Assembly (NCBI GenBank): GCA_038233555.1
Contig: JBBSLT010000054.1
Coordinates: 1 to 13,915 of the forward strand
DNA length: 13,915 bases
Source of the DNA: JADDRA01 sp038233555
Lineage (GTDB): Bacteria; Actinomycetota; Acidimicrobiia; Acidimicrobiales; CADCSY01
Direction of reading: 5' to 3'
Shown: positions 6,768-12,508 of the stretch, one piece after another
Position numbering within the stretch: the stretch's first letter is position 1
How the letters are laid out: each line of letters opens with the position of its first letter
Program-made: the position numbers and the translations under genes
Notes under the pieces: model-generated
The model's input: the letters and a program-made list of their open reading frames with translations, nothing else
What the model was told of the DNA's origin: nothing
Databases searched by the model: none

Positions 6768-6783
6768 TCGACCTCCAGGTCGA
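6768..6783. promoter_or_regulatory. palindrome over the ribosome binding site of the membrane protein gene
   Basis: TCGACCT-CC-AGGTCGA is a perfect 7-bp inverted repeat with a 2-nt spacer. On the minus strand it contains the GGAGG (6776-6772) that precedes ATC 6766. As DNA it could be an operator for a dimeric repressor. As RNA the outer five pairs (TCGAC/GTCGA, 6-nt loop) would enclose the binding site. Confidence 0.4.
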
Positions 6784-6912
6784 TTGTTTATCGCGGCCGC
6801 GCCCGATCGAACTTCGTTCGGGGGTATGGCCCGGCCTGGACGGCGCCTTACCCAGGTTTCTCGGATCCACTCCGGGGATGTCGCCCGAGCCCGTGATCGC
6901 GTGCAGCGCCGT

Positions 6913-6918
6913 TATCGT
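6913..6918 (+). promoter_or_regulatory. -10 box for leaderless TPR-NicO transcript
   Basis: TATCGT fits TANNNT and is separated from ATG 6925 by exactly six bases (CAGCCC), so transcription should start at the A of the ATG. The same spacing is seen at the antitoxin gene (TACGAT-GTAGGC-ATG). No clear -35 is seen, and no Shine-Dalgarno precedes ATG 6925, consistent with leaderless translation. Confidence 0.5.
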
Positions 6919-6924
6919 CAGCCC

Positions 6925-8289
6925 ATGTCCAGCGCTTCCGCCTCCGCGCGCGCTCGCCAGCCGGCGCGCCGCCGCCTTCCTGTCTGGTCGGTGGCCGCAC
7001 TGGCGGTGGTGGGTGGCCTCGCCATCGGTCGCTTCGTCACCGCCGGCAACGACGGGACGCCCGCATCCTCTCCGGCGCCGCCGGCAGGAGCCCCCGAGGG
7101 CCCCGCTGATGAGATCGGCGCGCTCGAAGCAGCTGTCGCCACGAACCCGGAGGATGCGTCGTCGTGGCGACAGCTCGGGTCGGCGTACGTCAGGCAGGCG
7201 ATCGAGACCGGCGATCCGGCGTTCTACGGCTTGGCGGAGCGCGCCTTCGCCGAGGCGACGGAGCTCGCACCCGATGACCCGACGATCCTCGTCGGTCGCG
7301 GTGCACTGGCGCTGTCCCTCCACCAGTTCGACGAGGCCGAGCTGCTCGGCCAGAAGGCCACCGCCGCCCTCCCCTCCAACGCCGACGCCCTCGGCGTGCT
7401 CGTCGACGCCCAGGTCGAGCTCGGCCAGTACGAGGCGGCGGCCGAGACCCTCCAGGCCATGCTCGATGCGCGGCCGGGCCTGCCCGCCCTCTCCCGGGCG
7501 TCGTACCTGCGGGAGCTGAACGGCGACCTCGACGGCGCGATCGAGGCGATGCGCCGGGCTGTGGTGGCCGGGACGTCGTCGCCCTTCGACCGCGCCACCG
7601 TCACCACCCTCCTCGGTGACCTCCTCCGGACCGAGGGCGACCTCGACGGCGCGCTGGCGAACTACGACGAGGCGCTCGAGCTGGTGCCCGGGCTGACCCT
7701 GGCCGAGCTCGGGCGTGCCGAGGTGCTGGCGGCCCAGGGGCAGCACGAGGCTGCGCTGGAGATCGTCGAGGAGGTGGTGGCGCGCTTCCCGGTGCCGACG
7801 GCGCTCACGCTGCTCGCCGACCTGCAGCACGTGACCGGCGACCTCGCAGGCGAGGCGGAGACAGCCGAGCTCTACCGGGTGACCGCCACCCTGCAGGAGG
7901 ACGCCGGTCAGATCGTCGACCTCGAGGCGGGGCTGTTCGAGGCTGACCTTGGTGACGACCCACAGCGGGCAGTGGAGCTGGCGCAGCTCGCCTACGACGC
8001 CCGCCCCGAGAACGTGTTCGCCGCCGATGCGCTGGCCTGGGCGCTCCTGCAGGCAGGCGATCCGGAGGCTGCCGTGCCCTTCGCCGAGCAGGCGGTGCGC
8101 CTCGGCAGTGCCATACCCTTCCTCCAGTACCACGCTGCCGAGGTGTTCGCTGCCGTCGGTGACGACGAGCGGGCCACGGAGCACCTCGAGCAGGCGCTCG
8201 TCGGTGGCCCTGCGTTCTCCATCCGATACGAGGAGGCGGCCGCCGCCCTCGCCGAGCGCCTCGGGGTGAGCGTGCCCGAGTTCTCGTGA
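6925..8289 (+). CDS. membrane-anchored TPR protein
   Basis: A 454-residue protein. It has a short basic N-terminus (ARARQPARRRLP), one membrane helix at about 20-37 (VWSVAALAVVGGLAIGRFV), a Pro/Ala/Gly linker (to about 60), then tetratricopeptide repeats to the C-terminus. Clear repeats include ALEAAVATNPEDASSWRQLG (66-85), AERAFAEATELAPDDPTILV (104-123), GDLDGALANYDEALELVPG (238-256) and AVPFAEQAVRLGSAIPFLQY (383-402). The anchored-TPR layout recalls CcmI/NrfG-type assembly factors, but no haem-ligation gene is near. It probably scaffolds protein contacts outside the membrane. The start at ATG 6925 rests on the leaderless -10; an in-frame upstream ATG at 6784 would add a basic 47-residue stretch that looks non-coding. 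Its stop overlaps the NicO start (GTGA), implying stoichiometric co-expression. Confidence 0.8.
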   Translation: MSSASASARARQPARRRLPVWSVAALAVVGGLAIGRFVTAGNDGTPASSPAPPAGAPEGPADEIGALEAAVATNPEDASSWRQLGSAYVRQAIETGDPAFYGLAERAFAEATELAPDDPTILVGRGALALSLHQFDEAELLGQKATAALPSNADALGVLVDAQVELGQYEAAAETLQAMLDARPGLPALSRASYLRELNGDLDGAIEAMRRAVVAGTSSPFDRATVTTLLGDLLRTEGDLDGALANYDEALELVPGLTLAELGRAEVLAAQGQHEAALEIVEEVVARFPVPTALTLLADLQHVTGDLAGEAETAELYRVTATLQEDAGQIVDLEAGLFEADLGDDPQRAVELAQLAYDARPENVFAADALAWALLQAGDPEAAVPFAEQAVRLGSAIPFLQYHAAEVFAAVGDDERATEHLEQALVGGPAFSIRYEEAAAALAERLGVSVPEFS

Positions 8290-9905
8290 GCGCCACCCGG
8301 CGCTTGCTCGCGCTGCTCGTCGGCACGGTCACCGTGCTCCTGCTCGTTACGCTGGCGGCAGCGCCGGCCAGCGCCCACCCGCTCGGGAACTTCACCATCA
8401 ACCGCTACGCCGACATCGAGGTGTCGGCCGGGACGGTGCGGGTCCGCTACGTGTTGGACCTGGCGGAGATCCCGGCGTTCCAGGTCCGAGACGAGGTCGC
8501 AGCCGACCCCGAGGGCTTCGCCGAAGAGCAGGTGGAGGAGATCGCCGAGGGCCTCCGCCTCGAGGTCGACGGTCAACGGCTCCCGTTGAAGGCCACCGAC
8601 CGACGGCTCTCCCAGCTGGACGGGCAGGGCGGCCTCAAAACCTTGCGCCTCGAGGTGCTCTACGAGGCGGCGCTGCCCGGCGGCGGGGCCGACGAGGTCC
8701 TCGAAGCTCGCTTCGCCGACACCAACGGCACCGATCGCATCGGGTGGCGGGAGATCGTCGTGCAGGCTGCGGGCGACGCCCGCATCCTCGAGTCGACCGC
8801 GCCTGACGAAGGCGTCAGCGACGCGCTGCGCAGTTACCCCGAGGATCGGCTCGGGTCGCCGCTCGACGTGGAGGAGGCCGCCTTCAGCTTCACGCCCGGC
8901 AACGACGAGGTGGCGGCGCGACCGCTCGGAGCGGGAGGTGATGCGGACGTCCGGTCAGGGGATCGCTTCACCGACCTCCTCGACCGCCAAGACCTCACAC
9001 CGGTGGTGCTGGTCGGGATGCTCGCCGTCGCCGCCCTCGTGGGCGTGGGCCACGCGCTCGCCCCCGGACACGGCAAGACGGTCATGGCCGCCTACCTGAT
9101 CGGCACGCGGGGCCGGCCCATCGACGCCGTGCTGCTCGGCGTGATCGTCTCGGCCATGCACACGACGAGCGTCCTGCTGCTGGGCGTCGCCCTCTACCAG
9201 GTGGACCAGTCGTTCGCCCTCGATCGCATCTACCCGGCGCTCACCCTCGCCTCGGGCGTCGGCGTCCTGTTCATCGGGGTCTGGCTCGCCACCACGCGCG
9301 CCCGTGCGCTGCGCGCCAGGTCGCACGCCGTCGCGGCAGCGGTGGGCCTGGACCACGAGCACGACCACGGCGACCACGAGCACGACCACGGCGACCACGC
9401 GGGCGACCACCATCCTCACGGGAAGGAGGTCCAGGGCACCGGCGTGGCGGGGGGCGGCGCCGAGCCGGCGCCAGTGGCGATGCTCGAGCGGTCCACAGCC
9501 GTGCACGACCACGACGGGCACGACCACAGCCACGATGGCCACGGGCACCACCACGGCCCCGGTGGGCACAGCCACGAGCTGCCCGAAGGCGTGGCGCCGC
9601 TCTCCAAGCGCGGCCTCGTGCTGCTCGCCACCGCCGGTGGGGTCGTGCCGTCGCCGTCAGCGGTCATCGTCCTCGTCAGCGCCTTCACCCTCGGCCGCGT
9701 CGGCCTCGGCCTCGCCCTCGTCGCCGCCTTCTCGATCGGCCTCGCGGCCACGCTCACCGCTGTCGGCCTCGCCCTCGTCCTCGGTAGCCGCGCTCTCGGG
9801 GATCGCGTCAGCGGCCGGGTCGTGCGGGTCTTCCCCATCCTCGGCGCGGTGGCGCTGCTCGTGCTCGGCACCGTCCTCATCGTCCAGGGCGCCACCGGCC
9901 TCTGA
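8286..9905 (+). CDS. NicO-family nickel/cobalt exporter with N-terminal extracytoplasmic domain
   Basis: A 539-residue membrane protein of the NicO (RcnA-like) family, which moves Ni2+/Co2+ across the cytoplasmic membrane. Residues 1-30 are a signal peptide ending ASA|HPLGNF. About 31-235 form an extracytoplasmic beta-rich domain (VRYVLDLAEIPAFQ). Membrane helices begin near 238. The metal-path motif GHALAPGHGK is at 255-264, SAMHTTSVLLLG at 289-300, and GGVVPSPSAVIVL at 451-463, followed by C-terminal helices. Two His/Asp-rich loops (356-379 and 407-430) lie between helices and probably gather or sense metal. The GTG start at 8286 overlaps the TPR stop. The family fits efflux better than uptake, but direction and metal are not decided by sequence. 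The gene is intact. Confidence 0.85.
   Translation: MSATRRLLALLVGTVTVLLLVTLAAAPASAHPLGNFTINRYADIEVSAGTVRVRYVLDLAEIPAFQVRDEVAADPEGFAEEQVEEIAEGLRLEVDGQRLPLKATDRRLSQLDGQGGLKTLRLEVLYEAALPGGGADEVLEARFADTNGTDRIGWREIVVQAAGDARILESTAPDEGVSDALRSYPEDRLGSPLDVEEAAFSFTPGNDEVAARPLGAGGDADVRSGDRFTDLLDRQDLTPVVLVGMLAVAALVGVGHALAPGHGKTVMAAYLIGTRGRPIDAVLLGVIVSAMHTTSVLLLGVALYQVDQSFALDRIYPALTLASGVGVLFIGVWLATTRARALRARSHAVAAAVGLDHEHDHGDHEHDHGDHAGDHHPHGKEVQGTGVAGGGAEPAPVAMLERSTAVHDHDGHDHSHDGHGHHHGPGGHSHELPEGVAPLSKRGLVLLATAGGVVPSPSAVIVLVSAFTLGRVGLGLALVAAFSIGLAATLTAVGLALVLGSRALGDRVSGRVVRVFPILGAVALLVLGTVLIVQGATGL
9351..9392 (+). repeat. 21-nt tandem repeat encoding a His/Asp block in NicO
   Basis: Two exact 21-nt copies (9351-9371 and 9372-9392) each encode DHEHDHG, followed by a degenerate third unit (DHAGDHHPHG). 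It is an in-frame tandem duplication enlarging the metal-binding loop; copy number could vary between strains. Confidence 0.8.
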
Positions 9906-9911
9906 CGCGGT

Positions 9912-9926
9912 TCGCTCGACGAGCGA
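9912..9926 (+). terminator. short hairpin after NicO gene
   Basis: TCGCTC-GAC-GAGCGA is a 6-bp stem with a 3-nt loop, 6 nt beyond the NicO stop codon. It is short and lacks a U-tract, so it is only a candidate terminator. It also overlaps the region where the tRNA promoter should lie (TACCGT at 9931-9936 is a possible -10). Confidence 0.35.
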
Positions 9927-9946
9927 CCGGTACCGTCTCCGGTGAC

Positions 9947-9985
9947 GGGCCGCTAGCTCATCGGGCTAGAGCAGGGGACTTTTAA
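9947..9985 (+). tRNA. tRNA-Lys(UUU) gene, 5' half only
   Basis: The order of parts is the 5' acceptor strand GGGCCGC (9947-9953), TA, D-stem GCTC / D-loop / GAGC (9956-9972), anticodon stem GGGGA (9974-9978), and loop CTTTTAA (9979-9985) with anticodon TTT for lysine. After this the expected TCCCC stem, variable loop, TTCGA-containing T-arm and GCGGCCC acceptor strand are absent. Instead TTTTC follows, and then the integrase start codon at 10005. The break at the anticodon loop, next to an integrase, marks this as an element attachment site (att junction) or a deletion scar. Such a gene cannot give a normal tRNA, so lysine UUU decoding would need another copy. Confidence 0.75.
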
Positions 9986-10004
9986 TTTTCTGTAGGGTGG
10001 CGTC

Positions 10005-10190
10005 GTGCCCACGGGGACGATCCGACAGCGGGGGCCCGATCGGTGGGAGATGCGAGTCGCCGCTGGGATCCAGCCGCCGGCCGGTACCACCAGGTGTCCC
10101 GGACGGTCAGGGGCACCAAGCGAGACGCCGAGAAGGTCCTCACCCAGATCCAGGCCCAGATTGACCAGGGTGGGGTATCGTCACCCCGGC
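10005..10190 (+). pseudogene. tyrosine recombinase (integrase), N-terminal fragment
   Basis: From GTG 10005: PTGTIRQRGPDRWEMRVAAG, then after a frame change near 10068-10072, PAAGRYHQVSRTVRGTKRDA and EKVLTQIQAQIDQGGV. This is the N-terminal arm-type DNA-binding region of actinobacterial phage/ICE integrases (GSIRQRG...W...G.DP.TGR...SRTVRGTKREAE). The frameshift would be explained by collapse of a GATC repeat in GGGATC(GATC)CAGCC. Similarity ends at about 10190, where the sequence becomes the 3' end of the opposite-strand DUF421 gene; the core-binding and catalytic domains are absent. The start codon lies 20 nt after the broken tRNA-Lys anticodon loop, so the fragment marks the end of an integrated element. 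Confidence 0.75.
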
Positions 10191-10685
10191 TAGGGAGGAC
10201 CCCTCGCCGTCGACGACCGACTCGAGCACACTGAAGCTGCCGTCGGTCTCGAGCACCACCGCCCCCACCGTCTCCAATGAGGCGACGCCCTGCTTTCGGA
10301 CCGCTTGGCGCAACTCGTCCTGGGTGATCCGCTCGTCCTGCATGGCCTGTTCGACGACCAGGCCCCGGTACAACAGCACCGTCGGCTCGGCCTTCACCGT
10401 GCGACGCATCCGGCCCGAGGCCATGGTGAGGCGGGTGACGGCGAACTGGAGGCCGATCAGGAGGACGAAGGCCAGGCCCGCCTCGGCCAGGGACACCGTC
10501 CGGGAGAGGAAAGCGCTGGCCAGCGTGGACCCGAAGGCGATGGTGACGACCAGGTCGAAGGCGCTGAGCTTGGCCAAGGTGCGCTTCCCCGATACCCGCA
10601 GCAGCAGGACGAGCATGACGTAGGTGATCGGCGCCACCACCAGGGTGCGGCCGAGGTCGCTCCACGTGCCGAAGAACAACTTCAC
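10140..10685 (-). CDS. DUF421 (YetF-like) membrane protein
   Basis: About 181 residues. N-terminal membrane helices (LGRTLVVAPITYVMLVLLLR; FDLVVTIAFGSTLASAF; LAEAGLAFVLLIGLQFAVTR) contain the family signature RVSGKRTLAKLSAFDLVVTI. The cytoplasmic YetF domain follows (EPTVLLYRGLVVEQAMQDER, ITQDELRQAVRKQGVASLE, AVVLETDGSFSVLE). Function is unknown; the family is often tied to stress and sporulation-type envelope changes. GTG 10685 fits the family N-terminus (KLFFGTW), without a clear binding site. The C-terminus runs about 17 residues past the usual VLETDGSFSV-type ending and overlaps the integrase fragment tail to tail, so the native stop may have been lost at the junction near 10190. Confidence 0.75.
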   Translation of the reverse strand: MKLFFGTWSDLGRTLVVAPITYVMLVLLLRVSGKRTLAKLSAFDLVVTIAFGSTLASAFLSRTVSLAEAGLAFVLLIGLQFAVTRLTMASGRMRRTVKAEPTVLLYRGLVVEQAMQDERITQDELRQAVRKQGVASLETVGAVVLETDGSFSVLESVVDGEGSSLAGVTIPHPGQSGPGSG

Positions 10686-10913
10686 CGCAAAGCTTCGGTC
10701 CGCACGACGGGGGCCTACCCACGACCCGTGAAAGAGAGACGTGCTCCGATGCAGCCCAGGAACCCCTTGAAGGCTGTCACCCGCCAGGAACCTGTCGCAC
10801 GGCGTGGCTGATGCTCTCTTCAGCGGTGCTGACGCCACGCTGACCTGGTGCATCGGGGCCGCCTCGCCGATGCGCCGAACGGAGCGTCGGCGCCTGGACC
10901 CCGACCGCCGGGA
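10686..10913. other. gap upstream of DUF421, no gene seen
   Basis: An open minus-strand frame continues upstream of the DUF421 start to 10853, but its translation has no family resemblance. It presumably holds the promoter of the leftward DUF421 gene. GGGTAG on the minus strand (CACGGGTCGTGGGTAGG) resembles half of a general-stress sigma -10, but without a matching -35 I do not call it. Confidence 0.35.
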
Positions 10914-10931
10914 GAGGCCGGCTCAGGCCTC
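10914..10931 (-). terminator. hairpin over the PRC-barrel stop codon
   Basis: GAGGCC (10914-10919) pairs with GGCCTC (10926-10931) around a 6-nt loop that contains the TGA of the PRC-barrel remnant. A small GC stem at the 3' end of a leftward gene is a plausible weak terminator; it may also be chance. Confidence 0.3.
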
Positions 10932-11262
10932 GTCCACCACGACGGCATAGGAGCCGTTGGCGACAAAGCGCTCGCTGCCGACACCCTCGCCGGCGGGCAC
11001 GATGGTCACAAGGCGACCCGACTCCGGGTCGAACTCCACATCGGACACCCTTCCGAGATCGCGACCACCGGTGGTGAGCACCCGTCCTCAGATCAGATCA
11101 GGCCGAAACGCCCCTGGCTGCGCTGTCATTCTCTTCATCGTTCGGCTCCCGCAACACCCCGACGGAGTCGATGGTCACCGCCTCGGCGCCAAAGGCGTGC
11201 AGATCTTCCCACCACTCGAACCTGAACAGATCGTCGCCATGAAGGAGCGAGAAGGAGAGCGC
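10923..11262 (-). pseudogene. two-domain PRC-barrel protein, broken
   Basis: Two minus-strand pieces look like halves of one PRC-barrel protein. The upstream piece (11262-11098) has the end of a first barrel: GDDLFRFEWWEDLHAFGAEA then VTIDSVGVLREPNDEEND, ending in a TGA. The downstream piece (11081-10923) is a second barrel: VLTTGGRDLGRVSDVEFDPE, SGRLVTIVPAGEGVG, NGSYAVVVDEA. Stops (11098 and 11088) and a frame change separate them, and the first barrel's N-terminal strands are not recognisable. PRC barrels mediate RNA or protein contacts in ribosome maturation, photosynthesis and stress-related proteins. Closeness to DUF421 on the same strand fits an envelope or stress context. GTG 11081 could start a 52-residue product, but that is unlikely to fold alone. 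Confidence 0.55.
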
Positions 11263-11441
11263 CGGGGGCACCGCTCGGCAGGCTGGCCCGCCGGGACACG
11301 CCCCTCGTGATCGCGCCCGGCGCGTTCGAGGCCCGTGCCGGCCCGTCGTGGGCAACCGAGCGATCGATCCGGCCGATGCGATGGAGGGAGCGTCAGGGGG
11401 CGGCGGCGGCTGACGGCTCGTGACCCCGCCGGTCCGCCCGG
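11263..11441. other. gap between PRC-barrel remnant and channel gene
   Basis: I see no gene. It should contain the missing 5' part of the PRC-barrel gene (minus strand) and the promoter of the rightward channel gene, but neither a start codon with a binding site nor a clear promoter is visible. Confidence 0.3.
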
Positions 11442-12164
11442 GTGATCCAGACTCGTACCTCAGTGAGCACCAGCGAGGGACGATCGGCGGCATCCGCGCT
11501 CCTCCGACGCCCGCCGAGCGAGCGACAACAGGTGGCCGAGGCCATCGCCACCCGACTCGACACCCCGATCACGGTGTTGGGGGTCGCCTTCGTGCTAGTC
11601 GTGCTTGCTCAGACGACGTCGTCCCCGAACGGGTCACTCGCTTTCGCCCTCGAAGTGACGTCGTGGGTGCTCTGGGCGATCTTCGTCGCCGAGTTCGTGC
11701 TGCGGCTGGTCATCGCCCCCTCGACCACCGCCTTCCTGCGGCGTAACTGGTGGCAGCTGCTGTTCCTGGCCGTTCCCTTCCTCCGCTTCCTGCGGGTGGT
11801 GCGACTCGTGCGAGCGGGGCGGCTCGTGCGGCTCGTCCGGGTCGTGTCGTCGGCGGTGCGCTCGACGCGCAGTGCGCGGCGCGCCCTTTCCGGCCGGCTC
11901 GCCTCGCTCGCCGCCGTCACCGCGGTCGTCATCCTCGCCGCCAGCCAGCTGCTCTACCTTCTCGAGGTCTTCGACAGCTACGGCGAGGCTCTCGCCGCCA
12001 CCGCTCTCGCCACCATCTCCAGTGAACCACTCGAGCCGGCCACGGCGGCGGCCCGGACCGCCTCGGTCCTCCTCGCTCTCTACTCGGTGGTCGTCTTCGG
12101 CTCGGTCGCAGGGAGCATCGGGGCCTACTTCCTGCAGCGAGCCGGCGAGGAAGGCCAGCCGTGA
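11442..12164 (+). CDS. voltage-sensor ion-channel homologue with atypical pore
   Basis: 240 residues from GTG 11442; GTG 11463 is an equally possible start, and neither has a clear binding site. The layout is of a voltage-gated (Ion_trans) subunit: S1 about 43-58, S2 68-91 with FVAEFVLRLV, S3 about 103-113, and S4 114-135 with evenly spaced arginines (LRFLRVVRLVRAGRLVRLVR). A basic linker, S5 (about 153-175), a pore helix near 183-195 and S6 (about 205-232) follow. The pore segment reads EALAATALATISSEPLEP, with no TVGYG-type filter. Related bacterial proteins carry TTMGS-type pores, so the family may not be a K+ channel, or this one may be non-conducting. It is intact and read away from the PRC/DUF421 genes. 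Confidence 0.75.
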   Translation: MIQTRTSVSTSEGRSAASALLRRPPSERQQVAEAIATRLDTPITVLGVAFVLVVLAQTTSSPNGSLAFALEVTSWVLWAIFVAEFVLRLVIAPSTTAFLRRNWWQLLFLAVPFLRFLRVVRLVRAGRLVRLVRVVSSAVRSTRSARRALSGRLASLAAVTAVVILAASQLLYLLEVFDSYGEALAATALATISSEPLEPATAAARTASVLLALYSVVVFGSVAGSIGAYFLQRAGEEGQP

Positions 12165-12292
12165 GCGCCGCCGGCAGCGCAGACCCAGCGGGATTCCCTC
12201 AGAAACCCCAGCTGGCCTGCGCAGTTCCGGTTCCGTCTGCCTCGGGGACATTCGACCACGAGCCAGAATGCGTGTGCACCAGAAGGAGCGAC
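12165..12292. other. gap after channel gene, no gene seen
   Basis: No recognisable gene or terminator. The open frames crossing it on both strands have no family resemblance. Together with the small frame at 12293 it makes about 340 bases without a recognised gene, probably part of the element scar. Confidence 0.35.
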
Positions 12293-12502
12293 ATGCTGGC
12301 CGAACAGCGACTTGGTGACATGAACGTCGTGTTGCCGGGAACCCGCGCCGTCCCGCCGGAAGTGAGTCCCCGTTCCAATGGGCGGCCATCCATTGGAGGC
12401 CGAGTCAACGTGTCCGGTCATGAGCCGCTCGTCCCCGATGGAAGGCCCGCCAGCCGGCTCGGAAGGGTGCCCACCGAGGTCTCCCTCGAACACGCTAAAT
12501 AG
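12293..12502 (+). CDS. small hypothetical protein, good ribosome binding site
   Basis: ATG 12293 is preceded by AGAAGGAG at about 5-nt spacing, the best Shine-Dalgarno in the right flank. It opens 69 codons, beginning MLAEQRLGDMNVVLPGTR and ending EVSLEHAK before TAG. No domain, signal peptide or membrane segment is recognised. Codon third positions look less G+C-biased than in neighbouring genes, which fits either imported DNA or a non-coding frame. It lies next to an integrase remnant, where small element genes are usual. Confidence 0.3.
   Translation: MLAEQRLGDMNVVLPGTRAVPPEVSPRSNGRPSIGGRVNVSGHEPLVPDGRPASRLGRVPTEVSLEHAK
12374..12397. repeat. 8-bp inverted repeat, 8-nt loop
   Basis: TCCAATGG (12374-12381) and CCATTGGA (12390-12397) are perfect complements around GCGGCCAT. 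It lies within the small hypothetical frame and could be an operator, a weak hairpin or a recombinase arm site. Its purpose is unknown. Confidence 0.4.
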
Positions 12503-12504
12503 CG
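12493..12504. repeat. CGCTA-AA-TAGCG inverted repeat at integrase-fragment border
   Basis: A 5-bp inverted repeat with an AA centre sits exactly where similarity to integrase stops (about 12509) and contains the TAG stop of the small frame. Such short A/T-centred palindromes can be recombinase core sites, but no second copy is seen in the window. Confidence 0.25.
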
Positions 12505-12508
12505 ATGG

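Noticed and set aside
6397..8184. 595-codon minus-strand open frame across the TPR gene
   Set aside because: It is antisense to the TPR repeats and out of frame with the membrane protein it also overlaps; there are no family features, only mirrored codon bias.
9351..9560. CRISPR-like or regulatory tandem repeats
   Set aside because: The repeats are in-frame codons for His/Asp loops of the NicO protein; there are no spacers.
9947..10037. Complete tRNA ending at GCGGGGGCCC
   Set aside because: The 3' sequence only loosely complements the acceptor strand, has no TTCGA T-loop and codes for the integrase N-terminus.
9979..10200. Group I intron in the tRNA-Lys anticodon loop
   Set aside because: The insertion point is typical, but the following DNA encodes an integrase and no intron core or 3' tRNA half is seen.
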